Below, one piece after another: positions 7,916 through 16,734 of a stretch of DNA of 30,598 nt. Position numbers and translations under genes: made by a program. The notes under the pieces were generated by a model. That model saw only the letters and a list, made by a program, of their open reading frames with translations, did not search any database and was not told where the DNA came from. The DNA is from CAG-877 sp963589235 (GTDB lineage: Bacteria > Bacillota_I > Bacilli_A > RF39 > UBA660). Where the stretch lies: the NCBI GenBank assembly GCA_963589235.1, contig CAVAJX010000102.1:1-30598 (forward strand), written 5' to 3'. Every line of letters begins with the position of its first letter. Position 1 is the stretch's first letter.

Positions 7916-10268
7916 AAGAGATTCTATATGGATCTGTTTTTGTACCTGTACCCGATGTATAGTTTGATGAACCTAATATACTAAATGTTACTCTAACCGG
8001 CAGACCATTATATACTAAGTTATAGCCTATTCCACCATTGGCATCTATTGTGGCAGCATATTGGCCGTTTCCTCCATTACCATGAGAAATTGTCCATTCT
8101 TTTAGTCCTAAATATAGCCAGTTATTTGCTTTAATAGATGAATTACTATAAGCGGCCATGTTTCTACCCCAGGAACCTGAAGAGGCACTTAGACCATATT
8201 CATAATTATATATGACGCCAAACTTTCCTGTAGAAGTTGTTTCGCCCGCTATTTCTTGTGTATAAACTGAAGATGCTGTATTAAGTATGGCATTAAAGTA
8301 ATTTATTTCTGGATGATACCAAGTCGAGTCTACTATTTTGCTTTGCCAAGCAGATGAAAATTGATTAAGAAAATTGACGTTTAAGTTAGTTGTAAGTAAT
8401 GGTCCATTCCAATCATTTGGTGATGAATTTCCATCTGAGTTGTTATAGGCATAAGTTGCGACATTGGTTTGACTTCCTAAATATGTAGAAACTGATGTAC
8501 CTGCTGTTGTTCCGATATAAGCTCCATCTGTACCTAGCATTTCTGTTGTAGCATAGTCTGCTGTTATTAATTTTAGATTTCCATTTTCAACGCCAATTAT
8601 TCTAAATAAATATTTGTCGGGACATGTAGTATCATCCGAACCAAAGCAAATATAATTATTAGGGTTTGTTCCTGTGTATCTATAACTTCCATCAGATATT
8701 CCATTAGCTAGACTTCCATCATGATGATATATAAAGTCATCACCTTCATCAGCAATAGTTTGAATTGTTTCAGCAATTGTTTTTTGATTTTGATATGGTG
8801 TAGGATCTACTGTGTTCTTTGATTCTATTGTATATGGAGAACTTGCTGTTCCATCGCCTTCATTATAGTATAAATTAGCTTTTAGATTTATAACTGGTCT
8901 ATATCCATATTCACCCGTTACTACTCCACCTGTTATTTTACCTGATGCATCTACATACATAACGTTTGCTGATTTTGATAGTCCAAATAAGGCATAGACA
9001 AATTCATATGGTGTCATTGTCCAGAAAGCTTGTCCTGTATATAGATAATAATTTGTGTTATTAGTACTGTATCCTCCAGCGAAATATACTTCATCCATTG
9101 ATAATAATGCAACTGGGTACGTTAATTTTTTTGTACCTGAAGAGGCAGCTGTTGTTGTTATATAACTTGAAGATGGGCACTCTAACGTTGGTGATGATTT
9201 GGATAAGCGAGTTTTTCCTGAGAATGTAGCTGCTGAATTGTTTGTATAATCACTATATGTACCAGAGGTTGTACTTATATCATTGCAGTAGCCGGCATTA
9301 TAATCTAAATAATCAGAATATTTTGTAAGATTACTTTCATACCAAGTTTTAACAGCATCATATATTTTTGATTGAATTGTTAAACTTTCATAATATTTTA
9401 CTAATAAATGGGCAGGTTTACTTGATAATAATACGTTAGCGTCGTTAAATTTATTTGTTCCTGGGGATGTTGCGGTTGAAGTGGCGTCTGCGGTTGTTCC
9501 TTGATATACTAATCGTATAGATCCATCACCATTTATTCTTACTATCCTCCAGTAAAAATTGGCAAAATAAACATAATTATTTTTGACATTTCCACGGAAA
9601 TAATATGTAGTTCCATCATTGTCAGTAGTAGCGTACATTCCTTCATCTGTTGCTGAAGCCTGGGTAAGAGTTGGAGTTCCCTTGGCACTAATTGCATCTG
9701 TTCCACCATTATCTAACAATACTTTATCTTTTAAATATATATCTACTACTGGTGGAATGTATTCTTCAAAGACATATTTTAATTCTAATATATTGGTATA
9801 TTCGGAATTAGCTGGCACTGATACTACTGGTAATACTTTAATGGTAAAATCTACTGATGTTCCTGGTTCTACTATATCTCCAACTGTCAAGCCATCTACT
9901 AAGTATGAAACATTATCTGTATTTGTGTTATTTAAAACAATAATATCTTTTAGTTCATATCTTTTATCTGAATAATTGGTAACCGTTGCTTGATAGTCAG
10001 CAACAGAAGTATCTGATGGTAGTGTTGTATAAGTTATTGTTGTATCTTTGGAGTAATTACAGTTATATGTTTCATAAGCATCATCTACTGTTCTTGATAG
10101 TTTGTTTCCAGTTATTCTTATGTCAGCAGCAATTCTTAGACTCATATCTCCTGATATATTTAATGAAGTATTTAGAGCTGAATAACCTACACTAATGGTT
10201 AATATAAATAATGCGAAAATCATAATTATTACATTTTTTTTTGAAAAAATTAATTTTACGTATTTCAT
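7914..10268 (-). CDS. Large exported protein with SipW-type N-terminus and two tandem C-terminal modules
   Basis: A 784-residue exported protein without a recognised enzyme function. Residues 1-45 hold a basic start, a hydrophobic stretch and the motif VGYSALNTSLNISGD, the layout of SipW-dependent (TasA/camelysin-type) signal regions. Residues about 46-175 form a beta-rich domain like the two smaller proteins encoded upstream. Two related modules follow, about 176-490 and 491-784. Each has an aromatic RI[VI][RG] core (NFYWRIVRINGDGSIRLVY and KYLFRIIGVENGNLKLI), a W[T] motif (FWTMTP and EWTIS) and a [RP]V[IR]-to-PY[TR]I ending. The modules resemble DUF6273-like domains of surface proteins, by eye only. 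It is last of a three-gene operon, follows at 19 nt with an AGAGGTG site, and ends at a strong terminator. No sorting motif is seen. Confidence 0.85.
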   Translation of the reverse strand: MKYVKLIFSKKNVIIMIFALFILTISVGYSALNTSLNISGDMSLRIAADIRITGNKLSRTVDDAYETYNCNYSKDTTITYTTLPSDTSVADYQATVTNYSDKRYELKDIIVLNNTNTDNVSYLVDGLTVGDIVEPGTSVDFTIKVLPVVSVPANSEYTNILELKYVFEEYIPPVVDIYLKDKVLLDNGGTDAISAKGTPTLTQASATDEGMYATTDNDGTTYYFRGNVKNNYVYFANFYWRIVRINGDGSIRLVYQGTTADATSTATSPGTNKFNDANVLLSSKPAHLLVKYYESLTIQSKIYDAVKTWYESNLTKYSDYLDYNAGYCNDISTTSGTYSDYTNNSAATFSGKTRLSKSSPTLECPSSSYITTTAASSGTKKLTYPVALLSMDEVYFAGGYSTNNTNYYLYTGQAFWTMTPYEFVYALFGLSKSANVMYVDASGKITGGVVTGEYGYRPVINLKANLYYNEGDGTASSPYTIESKNTVDPTPYQNQKTIAETIQTIADEGDDFIYHHDGSLANGISDGSYRYTGTNPNNYICFGSDDTTCPDKYLFRIIGVENGNLKLITADYATTEMLGTDGAYIGTTAGTSVSTYLGSQTNVATYAYNNSDGNSSPNDWNGPLLTTNLNVNFLNQFSSAWQSKIVDSTWYHPEINYFNAILNTASSVYTQEIAGETTSTGKFGVIYNYEYGLSASSGSWGRNMAAYSNSSIKANNWLYLGLKEWTISHGNGGNGQYAATIDANGGIGYNLVYNGLPVRVTFSILGSSNYTSGTGTKTDPYRIS

Positions 10269-10287
10269 TATTTTTCACCTCTTTATT

Positions 10288-10884
10288 TTATATTGTTTGA
10301 CCATAGTTAATTGTAATATCAAGATTGGATACAGCTACGTCATTATTTGGTAATTCTTCAGCTGTTATATCGTCTTTATAAGTAAGTGTTAATATAAGTG
10401 ATTTTGATGTTTCTTGATTTAAAATATCACCTACATTTAATGTTGTTCCATCTGAATAAGTAAGCGTATATGTTAAGTGTGAACACACGTTATTGGCATC
10501 GTTTACAGCATTATCACCTGTTCCTGTACAACTTGGCGTTGATATATCAAGTGAAGTTATTTTTGCTTTAAATGTTCCTTCATTAGCAACATCAAATGTA
10601 TAAGAAACTGAGTCTCCCGGTGTTGTAAATTTTACGTTGTAGCCAGAAAGTGTTGTTCCTTTTTCGTTTATCTCTGGAGCTGTTATTTCTTCAGCCGTTC
10701 CAAGTAATGTTGCAGATGATAAATTTTTAAATTTAATTATCCAAGATGAATGATTGATAGTTGCCTCACCATTGATATTTAAGGCATCACTAAAAGAAGC
10801 ATAACCTATAGTTATTGCTACTGTTGATACAATAAGAGCCACTATTAAAGCTATTTTATAGTTAATGCTTTTTCTTCTCCTCAT
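10288..10884 (-). CDS. TasA/camelysin-like exported protein, paralogue 2
   Basis: A 198-residue exported protein. A basic MRRRKSINYK start is followed by a membrane segment and the motif ITIGYASFSDALNINGEAT, typical of SipW-dependent signal regions that are cleaved before a beta-sandwich domain. The mature part is beta-rich and closely resembles the protein encoded just upstream: both share a Cys pair in PSCTGTG...NNVCSHLTYTL and an ending DITINY/SINVIY. The two Cys probably form a disulfide. By analogy with TasA or CalY it could assemble into surface fibres, but this is inference. The ATG has AAAGGAGA seven bases upstream. No SipW peptidase or sortase gene is present in the window. Confidence 0.85.
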   Translation of the reverse strand: MRRRKSINYKIALIVALIVSTVAITIGYASFSDALNINGEATINHSSWIIKFKNLSSATLLGTAEEITAPEINEKGTTLSGYNVKFTTPGDSVSYTFDVANEGTFKAKITSLDISTPSCTGTGDNAVNDANNVCSHLTYTLTYSDGTTLNVGDILNQETSKSLILTLTYKDDITAEELPNNDVAVSNLDITINYGQTI

Positions 10885-10902
10885 AACCTGGTCTCCTTTA
10901 TA

Positions 10903-11514
10903 TTAATTACAACTTGAACTAGTACTTTGTCTATATATTACATTAATAGAAAGATTTGATATTGTTACATCTGCACTTGGTAATTCCTCGGCAGTTACTT
11001 CTTCACTATAGCTTAATAGTACACGGAATTGATCTGTTGCATTTTGTTTTAGTACTTTACCTGTTTCCACTTGATTTCCTGAAGTATCTGTTAAAGTATA
11101 TGTTAAATGTTTACATACGTTGGCGGCATCATTAGTTGCATTAGTACCTGTACCAGTACATACTGGTGTTGGAATTTCAATACTTTCTATTTCAGCACAA
11201 AATGTACCTTTATTTTCAACGTCGACAATATAACCAGCAAAATCTCCAGGTGCCGTTAAACTTACACTATAATTTCCTATGGATGTTTTATTAGTATCTA
11301 TTGATGGATGAGTTATTTCTGAGGCAAGTCCATTTAAATAAACAGTTGATACATTTGTAAAGACTACATTCCAACTAGAACTTTTAACGCTAGCTGATCC
11401 AGAGATTGTTAGACTTTCACTAAATGAAGCATATCCTATGGCGATTGCTGTTACTATTACTATTAATGTTCCAATTACTGTTATTTTTAAATTTTGATTT
11501 GATCCTCTTCTCAT
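10903..11514 (-). CDS. TasA/camelysin-like exported protein, paralogue 1
   Basis: An exported protein of 203 residues from the chosen start, MRRGSNQNLK. Possible starts occur at 11547, 11532, 11523 and 11514; GAGGAGA ends nine bases before the last, which also gives the usual basic signal head, so I use 11514. A hydrophobic segment leads to AIGYASFSESLTISGSA, then a beta-rich domain with Cys in PVCTGTG and ANVCKHLTYTL, matching the next gene. The C-terminus ends SSSCN and so has one extra Cys. It is first of the three-gene operon, behind a promoter at 11538-11566. A structural surface or biofilm-fibre role is possible but unproven. Confidence 0.85.
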   Translation of the reverse strand: MRRGSNQNLKITVIGTLIVIVTAIAIGYASFSESLTISGSASVKSSSWNVVFTNVSTVYLNGLASEITHPSIDTNKTSIGNYSVSLTAPGDFAGYIVDVENKGTFCAEIESIEIPTPVCTGTGTNATNDAANVCKHLTYTLTDTSGNQVETGKVLKQNATDQFRVLLSYSEEVTAEELPSADVTISNLSINVIYRQSTSSSCN

Positions 11515-11537
11515 ATTTTTCATTCTCCTCATATTAT

Positions 11538-11566
11538 AATATAACATAAAATTAATAGCATGTCGA
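11538..11566 (-). promoter_or_regulatory. Sigma-A promoter of the TasA-like operon
   Basis: The minus strand has TCGACA (5/6 to TTGACA), a 17-nt spacer and TATATT (5/6 to TATAAT). A second TATAAT lies a few bases further on. It is directly upstream of the first SipW-type gene. Confidence 0.6.
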
Positions 11567-11588
11567 TAATTACATCTTATTATTTAAA

Positions 11589-11611
11589 GAAAAAAAGACT
11601 TATTAAAGTCC
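11589..11611 (-). terminator. Intrinsic terminator after mraY
   Basis: GGACTT and AAGTCT form a short stem around a 4-nt loop next to the mraY stop codon, followed by a run of six to seven T on the minus strand. The stem is short, but the T-run and position are good. Confidence 0.7.
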
Positions 11612-12592
11612 TTATAACCAAACTCCAAAAATTATTCCGGCCATTGATAAGATTAGGCCAACTACCCAGAATAATTTTACAATATCAGTTTCTTGCCAAC
11701 CTAGTTTTTCAAAATGATGATGTAATGGTGTCATTAGAAATACTTTTTTATGGAATACTTGTACCCAGAATGTTTGAATTATTACAGATAGTGTTTCTAT
11801 TACAAAGACACTCGCAACTACTAATAAAGTTAATTCTCTATGAGTAAGTATCGCAATAGCACCCATGACTCCACCTAAAGCAAGAGAACCAGTATCACCC
11901 ATGAATATTTTTGCTGGGTATGTGTTATATATTAAGAATCCTAATAAACTTCCTGCTAAAATCAAACTAAATATTCCGATGTCTTCAAATCCTACCATTA
12001 ACGATATTAAACTGAAGGCAATAAACGCTATAGCTGATAGGCCTCCAGCTAGACCATCTAGTCCATCTGTTAAATTAACTGCGTTACTTGCCCCTACTAG
12101 AACAAAAAGAATAAATAAACCGTATAGCCAGCCCATTTCAATATCAATATGTAATGTTCCAACTACCCAGGACGTTTGTCCACCAGAACGCATATAAATA
12201 TAGAAAAAGCCAATGGCAATTAAAACTTGCATAAATAATTTTTGATAAGTAGTTAATCCTTCATTATCGCCTTTTCTAATAGATAAAAAGTCATCAATAA
12301 ATCCAATACAGGCATAACCTAAGAAAACTAATAAGACGATACCTAAATTAGATGTATAAGGAATCTTTCCTGTTAAGATTAAAGCTAAGGTCGCAACTAC
12401 CGTTGGAATTATGAATATTAGTCCACCCATGGTAGGAGTACCCTCTTTTTTCCGATGAGTTTCTCCAACGAATATACTAATCTTTTGACCTACTCGTAGT
12501 TTTTTCAAACATGGAACTAGTATCAAACCTAGTACTGCCGATATTAAAAATCCGGCCATAACAGCAAAAACCGCTTTTGTTAATAGTAACAT
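11612..12592 (-). CDS. mraY: Phospho-N-acetylmuramoyl-pentapeptide transferase MraY
   Basis: An integral membrane enzyme that transfers phospho-MurNAc-pentapeptide from UDP to undecaprenyl phosphate, forming lipid I for peptidoglycan. About ten membrane segments are visible. The family's catalytic signatures are all present: the double Asp in FIDDFLSIRK, the NLTDGLDGLAGG loop, MGDTGSLALGG, and the TPLHHHFEKLGW histidine loop. The length of 326 residues is normal. The frame extends to a GTG at 12601, but GGAGTGA lies just before the ATG at 12592, so I use the ATG. It is usually inside the division/cell-wall cluster between the PBP gene and murD. Here it stands apart, with a coiled-coil gene upstream and surface-protein genes downstream. 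Confidence 0.97.
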   Translation of the reverse strand: MLLLTKAVFAVMAGFLISAVLGLILVPCLKKLRVGQKISIFVGETHRKKEGTPTMGGLIFIIPTVVATLALILTGKIPYTSNLGIVLLVFLGYACIGFIDDFLSIRKGDNEGLTTYQKLFMQVLIAIGFFYIYMRSGGQTSWVVGTLHIDIEMGWLYGLFILFVLVGASNAVNLTDGLDGLAGGLSAIAFIAFSLISLMVGFEDIGIFSLILAGSLLGFLIYNTYPAKIFMGDTGSLALGGVMGAIAILTHRELTLLVVASVFVIETLSVIIQTFWVQVFHKKVFLMTPLHHHFEKLGWQETDIVKLFWVVGLILSMAGIIFGVWL

Positions 12593-12618
12593 TTTTGTCA
12601 CTCCATTTCTCTTGCAAT

Positions 12619-12661
12619 ATTATATCATATTCAAATTGTCAATATGAAAAAATAGACAATT
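12619..12661 (-). promoter_or_regulatory. mraY promoter with overlapping inverted repeat
   Basis: An extended -10, TGATATAAT, lies about 25 nt before the mraY start. A perfect TTGACA lies 12 nt upstream of it, too close to be the normal -35. The TTGACA is part of an inverted repeat AATTGTC-N14-GACAATT (12634-12661). The repeat could be an operator or chance in AT-rich DNA. Confidence 0.45.
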
Positions 12662-12679
12662 GTAGACATAACTTTACAG

Positions 12680-14188
12680 TTAATTTATCTCTTCATATCT
12701 TTTTACTAATTTATTATTTTCTTTGCTTTCTTGTAAATTTTTTTCTTGTTCTTCTTTTAATTTTAATAAATCTTCATTTTTTTCTTTTAGTGAAGAATAT
12801 ATATTTTCTAAGTTAGATAAAAGTTCTTTTATTTCTTTTTCTTGTAAATATTCTTTATATGTAGTTTCTATTTCATTCATCATATTAAGTAATTCTTTTT
12901 CAGATCTATTTAATAAGTAAATACTTTTATTTATTTCTTTAAGACTATTTTCAATATCGTTAGTGTAATCTGTTACTTCATATGTTCTGTATCTTCTAGT
13001 GATTCTTCTTGGTCTTAAGGTGTTTCTAGCAAAATATAAATATCCAGCTGTTAGAGCAGCCATTTGTCTAGCACTTCTTGGTCCAGGGATTAATGACTGT
13101 ATTAAGAATAAATCCATTATGTGTCTTGCTCGAACATTTAAATATCTAACTTGTGTTTGAACTCTTTCTTGAACGGTTACAGAATTAGCTATTTTTTCTC
13201 TTAACTCATTTATTATAGATTCTTGTTCTTCTTGGAACTTTAGTAATGACTGATTAAAAGCTTCATAGTCATTGTAGTTATCTTTTAAATTATTTAGAAC
13301 TCCTTCATCTATTTTTAAATCTTCTTTTTTATCCATAAGTCTTAGATTAAGTAATTCTTTTTCTATTTCTAATTCTTTTATTTTTGCGGATATTAATATG
13401 TATAATGGTGAATCTTTTATTTCTTCTACTATTTCTTCTTTATTAAATGAAGAAATGTATTCTCTAGCTAAATCTTCTATATATGAATAGTCATAACTGG
13501 CTGTTCCTTCTAATAATATTTTACTTTGTAATTCTTCTAATTTTTTGATAAGTTCATTTAATTTATTTAATACCTCTTGTAATTGTTCAGTATTATATAT
13601 GGTATTAATATTATCTGATATTACTTGATATTCAAAAACTAATTCTTTTAATTCTCTTCTTGTTTCTTTTAATTTTTCTTCATACTGATTAATTATTTCT
13701 TTATTTTTTATTTTTTCTAAGTCATCTGGAAGAGGTGTTTTTTGAATTGGAATTTCGTCTTGTGTAATTTCAAGGACTTCTACTTCTTTTTTCTTCTTTT
13801 TATTTTCGATTAATTTTTCAATATTTTGATATACTGGTTTTACTTTCTCATTGGAATTTTTAATTACTACTTCAATTATATTATTATGTGAATCGGTTGT
13901 AATAAATGAGATATTTTTATAATTTTCTTCTGATGATGTGTTAAACATTATTGGACTTTTACTTTCGATATGATTTTTGCCAGATAATGTTTTTAGGACG
14001 GTTCCTGTTACTATTATTGGTGTAACAGCTAGGACTGTTTTTAGTTGTTGTTTCTTTACTTCTTTTTCAAGTTTTTTAAAAGCCTCTTGTTCTTTAAATT
14101 TCTTTAATTTTTCTTCTTTACTCTTGGTAATGATTCTAGTTCTTCTACGATCATTCTTACCAGCTTTACCACCTATTGTTTCATTCAT
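12680..14188 (-). CDS. Membrane-anchored coiled-coil protein of unknown function
   Basis: I do not recognise this 502-residue protein. The first 48 residues are very basic and charged (KNDRRRTRIITKSKEEK). A membrane segment follows at about 50-66 (KTVLAVTPIIVTGTVLKT), and most of the rest is predicted coiled coil rich in Glu, Lys and Leu. In the middle (about 350-405) is a non-coiled segment with hydrophobic and arginine-rich parts: FLIQSLIPGPRSARQMAA, then RPRRITRRYRTYEV. The C-terminal 90 residues are coiled coil again. Such a layout suggests a structural or scaffolding role at the membrane. The start has GGTGAT three bases upstream, the extended Shine-Dalgarno form used by several neighbours. 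It lies between a small membrane protein and mraY; a cell-envelope role is only suggested by context. Confidence 0.8.
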   Translation of the reverse strand: MNETIGGKAGKNDRRRTRIITKSKEEKLKKFKEQEAFKKLEKEVKKQQLKTVLAVTPIIVTGTVLKTLSGKNHIESKSPIMFNTSSEENYKNISFITTDSHNNIIEVVIKNSNEKVKPVYQNIEKLIENKKKKKEVEVLEITQDEIPIQKTPLPDDLEKIKNKEIINQYEEKLKETRRELKELVFEYQVISDNINTIYNTEQLQEVLNKLNELIKKLEELQSKILLEGTASYDYSYIEDLAREYISSFNKEEIVEEIKDSPLYILISAKIKELEIEKELLNLRLMDKKEDLKIDEGVLNNLKDNYNDYEAFNQSLLKFQEEQESIINELREKIANSVTVQERVQTQVRYLNVRARHIMDLFLIQSLIPGPRSARQMAALTAGYLYFARNTLRPRRITRRYRTYEVTDYTNDIENSLKEINKSIYLLNRSEKELLNMMNEIETTYKEYLQEKEIKELLSNLENIYSSLKEKNEDLLKLKEEQEKNLQESKENNKLVKRYEEIN

Positions 14189-14252
14189 ATTATCACCAGT
14201 TTCCTTAAATTAGTTTATCATAGATTTTTTAGATTGTTTATTTTATTTGCGA

Positions 14253-14277
14253 GAAAAAAATCATATTTACATATGAC
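14253..14277 (-). terminator. Intrinsic terminator after the small membrane protein gene
   Basis: TCATAT and ATATGA form a 6-bp stem with a 4-nt loop, extended by a G-T pair and followed by seven T on the minus strand, directly after the stop codon. Confidence 0.75.
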
Positions 14278-14279
14278 TT

Positions 14280-14480
14280 TTATAATAATAGTAATAATAG
14301 ACCGAGTACTACTAAGAGTATTCCTAAAGCAAAGTATTTTGTCAAATCTTTTTGGTTTTGTTCAGTAGTTTTCTTTTTTTTAGATAATTTTTTGTCTAAT
14401 TTTAAATATTTAATTAAAAACATAGTACCTACTGTTACTATTATAAAGGCTAGTATTTTTATAATTATCATTTTTAGCAT
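14280..14480 (-). CDS. Small two-TM membrane protein
   Basis: A 66-residue protein with two hydrophobic segments (MIIIKILAFIIVTVGTMFLI and FALGILLVVLGLLLLL) joined by a lysine-rich loop of about 25 residues. The frame can be extended to a TTG at 14489, but AAAGGA sits nine bases before the ATG at 14480 and a good promoter lies upstream, so I use the ATG. It has its own promoter and terminator, which supports its being a real gene. No family is recognised. Homologues, if any, would be short hypothetical membrane proteins. Confidence 0.65.
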   Translation of the reverse strand: MLKMIIIKILAFIIVTVGTMFLIKYLKLDKKLSKKKKTTEQNQKDLTKYFALGILLVVLGLLLLLL

Positions 14481-14501
14481 TTTACTCAATCCTTTTATTA
14501 A

Positions 14502-14529
14502 ATTGTACTATATTCTTGTATTTTTGCAA
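14502..14529 (-). promoter_or_regulatory. Promoter of the small membrane protein gene
   Basis: TTGCAA, a 16-nt spacer and TACAAT on the minus strand, about 22 nt before the start codon. It lies directly after the NUDIX gene stop. Confidence 0.6.
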
Positions 14530-14530
14530 G

Positions 14531-15043
14531 TTATTTATTCATATTTAAATATTCTTTTATAACTTGAATAGTATCCTTTACAGGCATATCTCTTGTACAA
14601 GTTTCTAGAGAATCTTCTAATTTTTGAATCACTTCATCTTTATGAATGTATTCTAAATGGAAGTTACCATCTTTTTCATCATCAGTTAATTCTATTTGAG
14701 ACATATCTGGAACTATTTCTGCTTTTATACAGAAGTATTTAGCAATGTATTCAGTATTGTCATTTTCTGTTGGATATCCTTTACATAGATGTCTTATAAC
14801 TAAGAATGGCTCTCTTTCTTCAATTGGCAATGTTATACCAGCTTCTTCTTTTACTTCTCTAACTAGACATTCATCGTATGTTTCATCATCTTCTACATGA
14901 CCACCAATTAAGAAATAGTTATGATGACTTAACACTACTAGGAATTCATCTTTCGGGTTCATAATTAATACTTTTGCCCTTCTCACTACTTTATTTATAT
15001 CTTTTTCTTCTAATTTATCATAATTATATAATATTTCTTTCAT
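14531..15043 (-). CDS. NUDIX hydrolase
   Basis: A 170-residue Mg-dependent hydrolase of nucleoside diphosphates linked to some other moiety. The full Nudix box GX5EX7REUXEEXGU is visible from G48: GGHVEDDETYDECLVREVKE followed by EAGI. The N-terminus (RRAKVLIMNPKDEFLVVLSH) forms the usual first strands. The substrate cannot be decided; the family covers NTP house-cleaning, ADP-ribose and sugar nucleotides. GAAAGGATCTGAT precedes the ATG. It lies downstream of the ABC-F gene with a 74-nt gap containing a TATAAT-like box, so it may be transcribed both alone and with that gene. Confidence 0.9.
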   Translation of the reverse strand: MKEILYNYDKLEEKDINKVVRRAKVLIMNPKDEFLVVLSHHNYFLIGGHVEDDETYDECLVREVKEEAGITLPIEEREPFLVIRHLCKGYPTENDNTEYIAKYFCIKAEIVPDMSQIELTDDEKDGNFHLEYIHKDEVIQKLEDSLETCTRDMPVKDTIQVIKEYLNMNK

Positions 15044-15117
15044 ATTATCAGATCCTTTCTTTTTTTATTTTAGTTAATGTTATGATTATATTTTTTAGTA
15101 GTGTTTAATAACCTTCC

Positions 15118-16719
15118 TTAATCTTTATTTTTAAATCTTTTGTAGTCTTCATAATTACCAGGTATTGTTTTTAGTTTATTATCTTCTATAAAAATTAATC
15201 TTGTTGCGAGTGTATTAATGAAGTAACGATCATGAGAAATAAATAGTAAGGTACCTTTATATTCTTGTAAAGCTGTTTCTAATATTTCTTTTGTTTCTAT
15301 ATCAATATGATTAGTTGGCTCATCTAGGATTAGAAAGTTAATGTCTTTTTGTATAAGACAAAATAATTTTAAACGTACTTTTTCGCCGCCTGATAAACTT
15401 TTAAGTCTTTTTAGAATGTTATCTTTAAAAAAGTAAAATTTATTTAGGGCTGAACGTAGATGTTGTTCTTCACCTATCCAGTATTCTTTTGCTTCTTGAA
15501 GTACAGTTTTATTATCATCTTCAAAAGATATCTCTTGCGGAATGTATCCTATTTTTAGATTAGAACCATGTCCTTCTTTATGTTCTAGAATGTATTTTAC
15601 TAGGCTGGATTTACCAGAACCATTATGTCCTAATAAGCATACTTTTTCTTGATAATTAATATTTATATCAGCGTCTTTCAAGATTATTTTATTTGGATAA
15701 GATATATTAATAGATTTTAGACTTAGTGCCATTTTTCCAGATCTATTTGAAGAAAACTGTAAAGGAATAGCTTCTTTTTCGACTGGTTTTTCTAACTTTT
15801 CTAATCTATTAAGTCTCTTTCTGATATTTTCTGCTCTTTTAAAGAACATTTCATTTTTAGCGATATTACCATACTCTTCTAATCTTTTAATAGAGTCTTC
15901 CATGGCTTTTATTATTTTTTGTTGATCTTTATAATCTTTAAATTCTTTATTTATACGTTCTTCATTTTCTTTTAGATACTTAGTATAATTTCCATGAAAG
16001 ATATTGATTCCAGCATTTTCTAAAAGAATAGTCTTTGTTGCGACTTGGTCTAGGAAGTATCTATCATGAGAAATCATTAGAATGCTTCCCTTGTAATTTT
16101 TTAGGTATTCTTCTAGCCAGTCTAAAGTATCGATATCTAAATGATTAGTTGGCTCATCTAGAAGTAAAATGTCAGGGGAAGATATTATTATTGAGGCAAA
16201 GTTAACGATAGTTTTTTCGCCACCGGATAAGCTATTAAACTTTCTAGGTAAAAGTTCTTTGTTGATTTTAAAGCCTTTAATTACCTTTTCAACTTTTGCA
16301 TCTATTTCGTATCCGGACATATTAATGAATTCTGTTTGTAAATTTGTATATCTAACGATTAGTTTCACAACGTTTTCAAGTGTTGCGTTAGTTATTTTTT
16401 CTTCATATTCAGTTAATTTATCACGTAAGGCTATTAGGTCTTTTACACCTTCATATAAGACATCTTTAACGGTAATATTTTCTTCTTTATTATCGGCATT
16501 TTGTTTTAAGTAGCCTAGACGAGCATTTTTTCTTATGGAAACTGTTCCAGTATCTGATTTAATTGTGCCAGCAACTATATTTAGTAAACTTGTTTTTCCA
16601 GAGCCGTTTGCTCCGATTAAAGCAATTCTCTCATTTGTTTTTACTTCAAAACTTATATCTTTTAAAACTGGCCCGAAGCCGTAGTTTTTTGTTACTTTAT
16701 TTATTCCTATTTCTATCAT
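15118..16719 (-). CDS. ABC-F ATPase, probable ribosome-protection type
   Basis: A 533-residue soluble protein with two ABC domains and no membrane segment, the hallmark of ABC-F translation factors and antibiotic-resistance proteins. Domain 1 has Walker A GANGSGKTS, signature LSGGEKTIV and DEPTNHLDIDTLDW; domain 2 has GHNGSGKSS, LSGGEKVRL and DEPTNHIDIETKE. The inter-domain linker (about residues 235-325) is charged and helical, with a proposed tip at EEYGNIAKNEMFFKRAEN. There is no long C-terminal extension. The frame is open from 16755, but GAAGGATGTGAT precedes the ATG at 16719, and the longer version would begin inside a terminator, so I use 16719. The leader peptide and attenuator upstream strongly suggest induction by ribosome-targeting antibiotics, as for Vga, Lsa or VmlR. 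Which drug cannot be read. Confidence 0.93.
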   Translation of the reverse strand: MIEIGINKVTKNYGFGPVLKDISFEVKTNERIALIGANGSGKTSLLNIVAGTIKSDTGTVSIRKNARLGYLKQNADNKEENITVKDVLYEGVKDLIALRDKLTEYEEKITNATLENVVKLIVRYTNLQTEFINMSGYEIDAKVEKVIKGFKINKELLPRKFNSLSGGEKTIVNFASIIISSPDILLLDEPTNHLDIDTLDWLEEYLKNYKGSILMISHDRYFLDQVATKTILLENAGINIFHGNYTKYLKENEERINKEFKDYKDQQKIIKAMEDSIKRLEEYGNIAKNEMFFKRAENIRKRLNRLEKLEKPVEKEAIPLQFSSNRSGKMALSLKSINISYPNKIILKDADININYQEKVCLLGHNGSGKSSLVKYILEHKEGHGSNLKIGYIPQEISFEDDNKTVLQEAKEYWIGEEQHLRSALNKFYFFKDNILKRLKSLSGGEKVRLKLFCLIQKDINFLILDEPTNHIDIETKEILETALQEYKGTLLFISHDRYFINTLATRLIFIEDNKLKTIPGNYEDYKRFKNKD

Positions 16720-16734
16720 ATTATCACATCCTTC

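Noticed and set aside
9619..9975. Plus-strand 118-codon ORF
   Set aside because: Antisense shadow of the 784-residue surface protein, with no supporting signals.
16169..16513. Plus-strand 114-codon ORF
   Set aside because: Antisense to the ABC-F gene, whose ATPase motifs are intact.
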